This document shows, piece by piece, positions 8,387 to 18,300 of a DNA stretch of 41,407 bases. The notes beneath the pieces were generated by a model. That model did not search any database and was not told where the DNA came from. It saw nothing but the letters and a program-made list of their open reading frames with translations. Where the stretch lies: positions 1-41,407 of the IMG/VR virus record IMGVR_UViG_3300031758_000169, one strand, 5' to 3'. Origin of the DNA: a virus. The position numbers were made by a program, and so were the translations under genes. Position 1 is the first letter of the stretch, and every line of letters starts with the position of its first letter.

Positions 8387-9811
8387 ATGAGCCTACATGA
8401 TGCTGCCAAACACCTAGCCGCGCACGGACGAGGCGACGATAAAGTCCTTATCCACATGACCAAGGGTGAGGTCAACAGTTTAAACGACTTGGCAATGGCT
8501 CATGGCGGGCAATTAACTATTAATCCACACACAGGATTGCCTGAAGCAGGCTTCTTGTCAGGCTTGTTGCCCATGATGCTTGGTGCAGGACTTGCCGCCG
8601 CGACAGGTGGATCATCCCTATTGATTGGCGCTGGTATTGGCGGACTACAAGCAGCACGCACTGGAAGTATTAGCAAAGGTTTAATGGCTGGTCTTGGCGC
8701 ATTTGGTGGTGCAGGGCTGGCTAGTGGCTTGGCTGCGGCTGGTAATGCAGCGGCTAGTCAAGCAGCATCTGCGGCAAACCCTGCTTTTATGGGTCCAATG
8801 CCCGGGGCCGCTTCTGGATTAAGCGCTGTACAAGCCGGAGCTACGGGGCTTGGGACTGAAGCAGGACGTAGTGCCGCTTTAAGCGCAATGGGTGGCGGAG
8901 CAGGCGCAGCAAAACTAGGCGTGATGGCTGCCTCACCAGCATTGGTTGGAGAAACAAAAACACCAACAATGGCTACCCCAGACAAAGATATGGGACAGCG
9001 CTATAGCTTTACTGGAAACCAACCTCAAGCCACACCCGCGCCAGATGTACCAACATACGACGATATGTTGACAAAACAAGGCAACTTTGGAGGCCAGCAA
9101 AACTATTTTGCCACTCCAACATATACCCCAATTAACCCAACTCAGGCTAAAGACTTGTACCATTTTGCTGATGGTGGTCCGGTTGAGCAGATGTCTAACC
9201 AAGCGGCAATGGGTGCAAACACCATGTACCCAATGGCTAACATGGCAACGTCGTCGTTTGCCACGCCTTATCAGGCTCCTGTGTCCACTAATATGCTTGC
9301 GCCTACCAGCGATACCCCGGTGGGCATGAACGGTGAGCCTAATATGCAGGGAACCCGTATGGCTGAAGGCGGTTCTGCTGATGAGAGTTTTCTGTCTGGA
9401 ATTGCACGTTCATTTGGTGTGCGACCAAAGAAAGAAGATGAAAACCCCGCACTTAAATACGCCTACAACCAAGAACAACAGCAATACCAACAAATGGCTA
9501 CGGGAGGTGTCTCCGATGCTCATTACAACCTTGGTGGCTATTCTGACGGTGGTCGCCTCCTTCGCGGTCCCGGTGATGGCGTATCTGATTCAATCCCTGC
9601 GACCATAGGTCACAAACAACCCGCACGTCTTGCAGACGGAGAGTTCGTCGTTCCCGCCCGTATCGTTTCTGAGTTGGGTAACGGCTCAACAGAAGCAGGC
9701 GCACGTAAGCTCTACGCCATGATGGATAGGGTGCAGGCCGCACGCAAGAAAACAGTTGGCAAAAACAAGGTAGCGCATAACAGCAGGGCAGATAAGTATT
9801 TACCCGCATGA
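8387..9811 (+). CDS. Internal virion (ejection-type) protein
   Basis: A 474-residue protein. Residues about 55-200 are a long Gly/Ala-rich hydrophobic region that could insert into membranes, as expected for ejected core proteins. The C-terminal part contains LADGEFVVPARIVSELGNGS and a following EAGARKLYAMMDRVQ, a combination common in phage proteins encoded with internal virion genes. GAGG precedes the ATG. The upstream 34-base gap holds the first GTTTAAAC copy of the window (8360), and the second lies early in the gene (8478). The next gene overlaps by ATGA. The exact role in DNA ejection is inferred from composition and position. Confidence 0.55.
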   Translation: MSLHDAAKHLAAHGRGDDKVLIHMTKGEVNSLNDLAMAHGGQLTINPHTGLPEAGFLSGLLPMMLGAGLAAATGGSSLLIGAGIGGLQAARTGSISKGLMAGLGAFGGAGLASGLAAAGNAAASQAASAANPAFMGPMPGAASGLSAVQAGATGLGTEAGRSAALSAMGGGAGAAKLGVMAASPALVGETKTPTMATPDKDMGQRYSFTGNQPQATPAPDVPTYDDMLTKQGNFGGQQNYFATPTYTPINPTQAKDLYHFADGGPVEQMSNQAAMGANTMYPMANMATSSFATPYQAPVSTNMLAPTSDTPVGMNGEPNMQGTRMAEGGSADESFLSGIARSFGVRPKKEDENPALKYAYNQEQQQYQQMATGGVSDAHYNLGGYSDGGRLLRGPGDGVSDSIPATIGHKQPARLADGEFVVPARIVSELGNGSTEAGARKLYAMMDRVQAARKKTVGKNKVAHNSRADKYLPA

Positions 9812-10269
9812 GCTACAGCATAACCATTGAGAAGTTCACTGACACGTACTTGGAACTTGAACCCTTGTACCGTCAACACTACTCTGAAATGGTTGAGCGT
9901 CTTGCAGGTCAAGGTATTGTGTATTCGCCGTACAACCCTAGACTCCATGAGTATGGAGAGGCGTGTAAACGAGGTGATTTGATCACCTATGTTTTACGTT
10001 TAAACGATAGTGCGTGCGGTTATACAAATGTGTATTTGACTAACGACATGCACAACGGTGATTTGATTTCACAAGAGGACACGCTCTTTGTGCTTAAGGA
10101 TCACCGTAATGGCGTTGGTAAAAAACTTGTTCAGTTTGTACTTGAGGACTTGAGGTCCAGAGGTGTCAAACGATTGATGGTGTCGGCAATGACCGACTTG
10201 CGCGTTGCAAAACTCTGGGGCCGGATGGGCTTTAAAGAGGCTGCAACGCAAATGATCTACGAATTCTAA
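9808..10269 (+). CDS. GNAT-family N-acetyltransferase
   Basis: A 153-residue acetyltransferase of the GNAT fold, which transfers acetyl from acetyl-CoA to an amine. The acetyl-CoA-binding motif A is seen at residues about 91-105: DTLFVLKDHRNGVGKKL, with the HRNGVG loop in the place of the R/Q-x-x-G-x-G/A signature. Motif B follows with AKLWGRMGFKEA near the C-terminus. It sits between two internal virion genes and overlaps the first by ATGA, so it is made with the late proteins; it may modify a virion or host protein. The substrate cannot be read from the sequence. Confidence 0.8.
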   Translation: MSYSITIEKFTDTYLELEPLYRQHYSEMVERLAGQGIVYSPYNPRLHEYGEACKRGDLITYVLRLNDSACGYTNVYLTNDMHNGDLISQEDTLFVLKDHRNGVGKKLVQFVLEDLRSRGVKRLMVSAMTDLRVAKLWGRMGFKEAATQMIYEF

Positions 10270-10279
10270 GGAAGACACT

Positions 10280-12358
10280 ATGTGCCAATCCCAAGCCCCT
10301 ACGCAACAGCAGATAGCCAGTACAGAATTACCTGAATGGGCTAAACCGTATGCCAAAGATGTTTTGGCTAAGGGTCAGGCGTTAACTGACGTTAACCAGA
10401 ATCCTTACCAGCAGTACAACGCACCACGCATTGCAGGGTTTTCCCCAATGCAGCAACAGGCTATGCAGAACGCACAAGGCATGTCTGTCGCACCTCAGGT
10501 CGGTGCGGGCACTGCAGGAGCAATAGGTGCGGGACTAGGCGGACTAGATGTTGCCGGTCAAGCCACTACCGGAGGATTCCAGAATCAAGTCGGTGGGTAC
10601 ATGAACCCGTATCTACAGATGGCACTGGCTCCGCAGTTAGCAGAGGCTAACCGTCAGTACGACATTGGTGCAACTAAACAGCAAAGTGCCGCCACTCAGG
10701 CTGGTGCGTTCGGTGGTTCACGTGAAGCAATCATGGCTGCGGAGAACGAACGCAACCGCAACATGGGGTTACAGAATATTCTTGGTCAGGGCTATAACCA
10801 AGCGTTTGGTCAGGCTCAACAACAATACAACCAAAACCTACAGAATCAACTTCAAGGTTATGGCATGTTGGGTAATGCCGCCAATTCCCTTGGTCAGTTA
10901 GGTCAGACCCAGTACGGTCAGGAGATGGGCATAAACCAATTGCAGGCTCAGTACGGTGGTCAGCAACAGGCCCTACAACAACAGGGTCTGACACAGGCTT
11001 ATCAAGATTTCCAGAATCAACAGAACTACCCATACAAACAGTTGGGATTCATGTCAGACATGATCCGTGGCTTACCGCTGGGTCAACAATCTACATCTCA
11101 GATGTACCAAGCCCCCGGAAGTGTGGCTGGTCAGATCGCCGGCTTAGGCATGGGCGCTTACGGTATGAGCAGAGCATTTGCCGCTGAGGGTGGCTTAATG
11201 GATTCTTACGCCGGTGGTGGAGAGATTGACAGCGCAGGCAACATTGCAGGCATCCTGTCTAAACTCAGCGACCAACAACTCCAGCAAGCAAAGCAAGCCG
11301 CGCTAGGACGCCGTGACGTAGAGCAAGCCAACTTGATTGACCAAGAGATGGCTGAGAGAGCCTCTATGCGCACTGGTGTAAACGCAGCCCCTGTAAACGC
11401 AGATGCTATGGCGTCGGATGAAAACCCAGACAGCATCACAGGCTACGCCACCGGTGGCTCTGCTGTTGAGGCATTAATGAACAGACCCAAAGAGCCAGAG
11501 ACACCCGTCGATGAGCAGGCACTAGGTTTACTTGACAAGTTATCTGCTCGCAGCAAACCTGCAATGGACAGTTTAAACGCACAAGTTGAGAGCATTAAAG
11601 GTCGTCCTGAAGAGATTAAAGCGCGTGGGTTGAATGAAGCAATCGCTCAGTATGGTTTTGGTTTTGCACAAAAATCCGCCAAGCCCGGTGCTAGATTACT
11701 TGGTGCCGCCTCTGAGGCATCACCCATCCTTGCTGAGTCCATGATGAACACTAAGAAGTCCATCCAAGCGGCACAGGACAATTACATCAACCTCAAGATG
11801 AATCAGACCAAGTACCAGATTGCTCTAGACAAGGGTGATATGCAAACTGCCGCTACATTGGCTGGTCAGTTGCGTCAAGAGAAACAAAGCCAGAAGATGC
11901 TTGAACTCACAGCCGCGCACTACGCTGATGACTACAAAATCAAGCAGCAGCAAGTTGCCGCAACAAACCGTGCGCAAGGCGCTCCAATCATGCAGGTTTA
12001 TAACGAACTTAAGTCTGATCCTGCCAACAAAAACAAGAGCCGAGAAGAACTCATGGGCTTGGCAAGCAGAGCCGTGAGCGGTGCTCAATATGCAGGAGCA
12101 GAACAGCGTGGTCTTGCGTCTTACCTCAAAGAGAAAAGTGAGATTGAAAAAGACTTCAAGACACTGCCGCTCCTACCGCCTAACAGCCCAATGCGTAAGC
12201 AAATGGAGGGCGCACGTCAACAGAGACTTGATGATTTAAACAAGATGTATCCCGGAGTTGCAGGCCAAGAAGGCGCTCCGTCTGGTAGCATCTCATCTGC
12301 AGTGCCACAAGGAGGCTCAATGAGCCAAAAAGGGTTTAAACTACTTGGCACGGAGTAG
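10280..12358 (+). CDS. Internal virion protein, Gln/Ala-rich
   Basis: A 692-residue protein starting after AAGGAAG. Residues about 1-270 are rich in Gln, Asn, Gly and Ala, ending in a conserved-looking block YPYKQLGFMSDMIRGLPLG. A Gly-rich stretch follows, and the C-terminal 400 residues are mainly charged helices. A small MCQSQAPTQQQ N-terminus with a Cys at position 2 is seen without a signal peptide. This layout is familiar from internal or ejection proteins of podoviruses infecting aquatic bacteria. It directly precedes the giant polyvalent protein, with which it may be co-packaged. No enzyme motif was seen. Confidence 0.55.
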   Translation: MCQSQAPTQQQIASTELPEWAKPYAKDVLAKGQALTDVNQNPYQQYNAPRIAGFSPMQQQAMQNAQGMSVAPQVGAGTAGAIGAGLGGLDVAGQATTGGFQNQVGGYMNPYLQMALAPQLAEANRQYDIGATKQQSAATQAGAFGGSREAIMAAENERNRNMGLQNILGQGYNQAFGQAQQQYNQNLQNQLQGYGMLGNAANSLGQLGQTQYGQEMGINQLQAQYGGQQQALQQQGLTQAYQDFQNQQNYPYKQLGFMSDMIRGLPLGQQSTSQMYQAPGSVAGQIAGLGMGAYGMSRAFAAEGGLMDSYAGGGEIDSAGNIAGILSKLSDQQLQQAKQAALGRRDVEQANLIDQEMAERASMRTGVNAAPVNADAMASDENPDSITGYATGGSAVEALMNRPKEPETPVDEQALGLLDKLSARSKPAMDSLNAQVESIKGRPEEIKARGLNEAIAQYGFGFAQKSAKPGARLLGAASEASPILAESMMNTKKSIQAAQDNYINLKMNQTKYQIALDKGDMQTAATLAGQLRQEKQSQKMLELTAAHYADDYKIKQQQVAATNRAQGAPIMQVYNELKSDPANKNKSREELMGLASRAVSGAQYAGAEQRGLASYLKEKSEIEKDFKTLPLLPPNSPMRKQMEGARQQRLDDLNKMYPGVAGQEGAPSGSISSAVPQGGSMSQKGFKLLGTE

Positions 12359-12360
12359 TC

Positions 12361-15300
12361 ATGCCAATTTACAAAATCCAAGCTCCTGATGGAAACATCT
12401 ACAGGATTGAAGGTCCCGCTGGCGCTAACCCAGAAGATTTGTTCCGCACCGTTGCCGAACAAAGACCTATGGCTGCTAAGACAACAGAGGAGTTGCAGGC
12501 AGAGAAGTCCGCACCTACCTCTATTAGTGACCTTGCACGCACCGCAGGCTCCAGCTTTGTTGGGGCAGGTAAATCATTGGTGGACGTATTTGGTGCTGGT
12601 TCTGATATATCTAGTTACCTTGGCGATGTAGCCCAGAAACTTGAACAAGGTAAAACCCCAGAACGTTTGGCTGAGATGGCTCGCCGTGCCGAGTTGTCTA
12701 AACGTGCTGAGAAAGAAGGTACGTGGGCGCAAATTAAAAGTGGCTTGGCAGGTGTCGCAGAAGCCCCGCTTGAAAGTGTCGTTGGTGGCGTTTTTTCTTC
12801 CGCTCCAACTATTGCCGCAGGTGCCGCCGCCCTAGCCGCTTTACCTGCATCCGCCCCTGCCGCCATAGCCGTAGGTGTTCAACGTGCTAGTCGGATTTTG
12901 ATGTCTGCCGCCCAAGGAACTGGTGAGGTCAAGGGTGACATCCATGAGTCAATTAAAAACGCATACAAAGAGAAAAACCCCAACATGCCGCCCGAAGAGG
13001 TGGAGCGTTTGGCAACTGAAGCACAGGCTTACACACTAAAGAACGCACCCCTATTAATTGGTGGTGCGGCATTTGGTGCAATAGATGCAGTTACAGGATT
13101 TGAGAAATCAACATCTCAAGCCCTCAAGAACGCACTTAGCCCTAACAAAACAGCGTTTACCAAAGAAGGCCTTCAGTCCGCTATTGCTAACCTACCCAAG
13201 AAGGCTGTGGAAGCACCGACCTATTTGGGACAAGCAGTTAAGACCGGTATTGGTGAATCTATCCCTGAGGGCTTACAGGGTGGTTACGGTCAGTTAGCCC
13301 AGAACGTGGCTATGTCTCAGGCTGGGTTTGAGACACCGACATTCCAAGGTGTGGCGGGTGCGGCGGCTAGAGATGCGCTAGTAGGTGCGTTGACCGGAAC
13401 GGCAATGTCTCCTTTGAGTCATTCTGTTGCTAACGCTGAGTTCCAAGCGGACAAGTACTTACGGGGCGTTCAAGCCCAACAGCAGTTTGACAAAGAACGT
13501 GAAGAGTTTGCTAAGACCCAAGAGCAAACCAAAGAAAACCTTGGTGTAAACAAAACACTGATGCTGGGCTACGAGCCTCCAGCAGAGGAAGAGAAGTACA
13601 CCAACCCAGCCGCAACTATTAAGAAGAACGAGTTGATGGCTGACGAGGTTAAGTTTGTAGATACCTACCGCAAACAAAACGGTCTGCCACCGCTCAAGTC
13701 ATATTCCATTGAAGACATAAAAGATGCGATGCCTAATGTTGACCCAGCGGGTGAACAAGGTCGTATTGATTCAATCCTAGCCGCCAAGTACGGCTACAAG
13801 CCTGTGGATGACAACACAGGTAAGCCAGTGAACTACACCGCTGATGACGTCATCTCTGCCGCTGAGGACGAGAAGAACGTTGCTACAGGCACTAAAGGGT
13901 TCAACGATTTCCTAACGCGCACTACAGGTTCTAGTGATTTAAACACTATGACCCAGCCGCAGTTGTTTGCTGCGTACTCTGCGATTAAACAGATGCCTGA
14001 GTCCACAGAGAAGGTTATCCTTCCAGAGGGCACTGGTGCGTCTAGATTCACAGATAAGCAGTACAAGAAGGCTGTCAGTTGGTTTGGTCAGACCTTTGAG
14101 AGTGTTGACAACAAGCCTTTGTCGCGGGATACCATCATTGGCGACATTCAAGAGGCGACAGGGCTGGAACAGAAGCAAGATGCTGAAGCCCTTCTAGATA
14201 CCGCAGTTAAAAACGGCGACTTGGCTGAGACCGAAGAAAGGGTTTTCAGAACCTATGACGCCAACGACAAACTTGTTTCAACGTACCGGGACAAGGAAAA
14301 GGCCGCCGCAGCGGCTAAAAAACAAGGTTTAAACGTTAGAGAAGAAACATTAAGACAGATGATGCCGCCACCAGCGGCAGAGCCAGCTAAACGCGCTAAC
14401 CTCCCAGAGGGTTACGCCATGAGCAAGGAGACCATCAAAGAAGGTGAAGTCCCCGTTGGTTTTGACATCTTCCCAGAAGGTAAGGGTAAGGCTCTCTTTA
14501 CCGTTCCCACATCAGAGGCGGTACAGGAAAAGATTGACCAACTCATCCCAGCCCGCAAGAAAGAAGCCGCACGCTATCTGTCTTACATGGACAGAGACAA
14601 GGCTACTTTGCAAAAGGCAAGAGACAGTTTGGTCTCTATGGAAGCACGTGGCGAGGTAGGGTCACAGGCTTATGAACTTGCCAAGACTAAGTTAGCCAAG
14701 CAAGAGAGAGTGCTGGGCAACCGTATTCTCAAGAGCATGGAGCGTATTACGGATTACGAGCAACCGCTCATATCACGTCCGTCTGAGAAGAAGAAGCAAA
14801 TCACCCGTGAGAAGATCACGGTAACTAAACAAGGTAAGTTCCTAGGTAGTTTCCCTGATAACGTCAAGGCACAGGAGGCTATCCTTGTCCAGATGTCGGA
14901 TCAGGAACTGGCTGACACAGCGTCTGACGGTCGTCTTGGTGCGATTGCTGACCGTGCCGCCAAAGAGATTGAGCGCCGTAAGAGTCCCACTGGCATCATG
15001 GTCAGACGCACTCCCAAAGCCAAGGAAGAGTTACCACCCCTATCCCCAGAACTCACCGCAGTTGCTGATGAGATTTCTAAGAAGTTAGTCCCCATTCTTC
15101 AGCGCATGGGGTTAGGCGATGTCGGGTTCAAGATTGTTCAGTCTATTAAGAACGGTGGAGAAGGCTCTTACACCAAGAACCTGATTCAGTTGGCTATTGA
15201 TGCCGAGAAACCGCTGGAGGTTATGCACCATGAGTCCCTCCACGCACTGAAGGACTTAGGGTTCTTTACACCACAACAATGGTCTACCCTAGAGAACCAA

Positions 15301-18300
15301 GCACAGAAGTCTTGGATCACTAAGTACCTCAAGAACGTACAGGTTGAAGTTGAGATTGATGGCGTGAAGCAGACTATGTCTCGCTATGACGCCTATGTGG
15401 CGTTGAAGTACACACCAGAAGACATTGTGGAAGAAGCAATTGCTGATGCGTTTGCTGACTTTGCTACCTCCAAGCCGCCGGGCGGAATGATCGCTTCCAT
15501 AATGAAGCGTTTAAACGACCTATTCAAGGCAATCAAGAATGCGTTTAACCGCAGCGGGTTTGAGTCCGCAGAGGACATCTTCACCAAAGCACAGCGCGGT
15601 GAGTTAAAGCCAAGCAATTGGAAGGCTACCCCAGAGGTTAAGGCTCAGGCCGATGCCTATGACCAACAAAACGGCATCCTCCCCTATACCTCAGAAGGTC
15701 AGATCAAGATTCCGCTAGAAGGCGAAGGTCAGAAGCTGTCCCTCAAGAAGGCTTACAGCGAAAAAGATGTAGCCAGAGAACAGCGTAAACAAGAGGCTGG
15801 CAAGAAGTTCAAGGTTTTAAAGAATGACCCAATCACTGGATTGCCTTTAAACCAAGACGGCACGGTAACCCTGTACTACCCCACCACAAATGAGGGCGCA
15901 CGTGAACTGGCACGCACTAAGAAGTTAGTTGGACATAGCCCAACCGCTAACCGTATCTATCTAACCAATGAGTCTAGTGCGCCAGAAGTTGCTAAGAATC
16001 CAAGCATGATTGAACAGCCATTGGGTGGTGCAAATGTCATGTTGCAAATTGACCCATCTTTCCTTCATCCGTTGGAAGACCATGATAAAAGCGGTCGTAG
16101 GGATTTCTTCATCCCTATTGCTGAAGGTCAGGCATTTGCCAATAAGGCACGTTTAACCAAGCTGTTTACACTGGATGCGCCACGCACAAAAGGGCTGCAT
16201 CCTGACCGCACTCTGGCTCAAGTCCAAGACGCCATCACTGACACGGTTGCTAAGTGGAAGAATGCATCTGCACAAGAACGCAGACTGATGGCAAGTCAGG
16301 CTAAGGCAACGCTGATTGCCCAACACAACGTTACTAGATTGTTTGGTGCTAACTCTAAACTAGAGAAGACCAATATCGGTGACTACGGTTTGACTTTCAA
16401 TGGTAAGAAGGTAATGTCTACAGGGCTGGGCTTTGCCTCGGCTCAAAAGATTAATGACCAACAACTTGCTAGTACATGTCCTAAGTCAGCCATCTGTGAG
16501 GCTCTTTGCCTTGGTGAGACATCAGGACAAAACTTGTTATATGGCGGCGAAGGCGAGTTCCGATCTGGCCCGCGCCTATCTCAGTACCTCAAGACTGAGG
16601 CGTTGATTGTTAACCCAGAAGCGTTTACGGTTGCCATGATCAGACAGATTGAGGCGTTCCGTAATGCAGCTAAGGCTGCTGGCAAAGAAGACGGCGAAGC
16701 GGGCTATCAACCTGCTATCCGTTTAAACGTTACATCTGACTTCAAACCTGCCACGTTTGAAGCCATCATTAACATGTTCCCAGATGTGATGTTCTATGAC
16801 TACACCAAGTTAGAGACAAAGCCGATCGCCCCTAACCACCACCTGACCTACAGTTCTACCGGTGCATCTCAAGTTGTTGGAAACAAAGTCATTTACAACA
16901 AAGAGTCCAACTGGGACAACATGGTTAAGAAGTTCCTGTCAAATGGCAAGAACGTGGCTATGGCGTTCACCAGCAGAAATGCTATGCCTAAGTTTGTTAT
17001 GGATGAACGTACCGGAAAAACTTTTGAGGTGTGGAATGGTGATGAGTACGATGCTCGCTTCCTTGACCCATCACGTGAAGACGGTGCTGGATTGATCATT
17101 GGTCTAACCAACAAAGACAACACCACCAAACCAGAAGACGCTGCTGAGAAGCACAAAGGGTTCTTCTTGGACTACGACCCCGCACGTGACGGCGACACCC
17201 TAATCATTCGTAACCAAGACAGTCTGAAGCCGGGTGCGCCAGTAGAGTTTAAACGCAAAGAAAAATTAAGCCTGCGTAGCGCACGGGGCATGTTTGAGGA
17301 TGGCTTGATTCAAGAAGTTCCAAACTACAAGGGTAGAGAAAAGGTTATTGAATTACCTATCAAAGACTTCCTAAGACTTGCACAAGAGGGTGAAGTCAAG
17401 GGGAAGCAAAGTGATATTGAAGACCTGTTCAAAGCCGGCACAAAGTTAAATTCACTGCCTTTGTTGATGGCTTACAACAACCAAAAGGGTGACTTAAAGG
17501 TTCAGGGGCATGAGGGACGTCACAGGGCTAGAGCTTTACTTGGTCAAGGGTATGACACCATGCCCGTTAGATTCCTTACGAGCATTCGCTGGTCTGAACA
17601 AAACGACCCAACAAACTTTGATTATGAAAAGAATTGGCCTTCAAAAGTTATCTCTGAGGACAGCGATGACATAAGCATTCCCATGCCTGTATCCCGTGAG
17701 CAATCAATGGAGCCGTACAGCAGTGAGAAGTTAAGCCTACGCAAAGCACCTGATACACCAGCGTTTAAACGGTGGTTTGGCAAAAGCAAAATAGTCAACC
17801 CGGATGGAACGCCTAAGGTGATGTACCACGGAACGTCTAGGGATATAGGTGCGTTCAAGCCTAAACAGGCTGGCGCTATTTTCTTAACTGATGATTCCGA
17901 CTTTGCTGCGCGATTCTCCCAGCGATCAACTGATTTCATGTTGAATGAAATTGCCAAAGGTATAGATTCAAAACCAGACGAAAAGCGTGCTTTGATTACA
18001 CGCTTGGTTGATGATGCAGTTGCCAACAAAAAACTGGCAACAAAAGAAAATTCCAACGGGCTGTTTGATACAACTAGAGAAGAGCATATTGAAGAGTTTA
18101 TGAATCGTCCGCTATCCCAATCAATGGGTACGGTCGGTATTGGTAATGCATTGACGCAAGAACTCTCTGATCGCATGCCTTCAGGTCAAAACATAATGCC
18201 TGTTTACGTAAAGGCTGAAAATACTTTTGATTACGAAAATCCTAGGCACATCAAAAAAATCATTGATCATTTCACAGAAATTGACAATGACGATATAACA

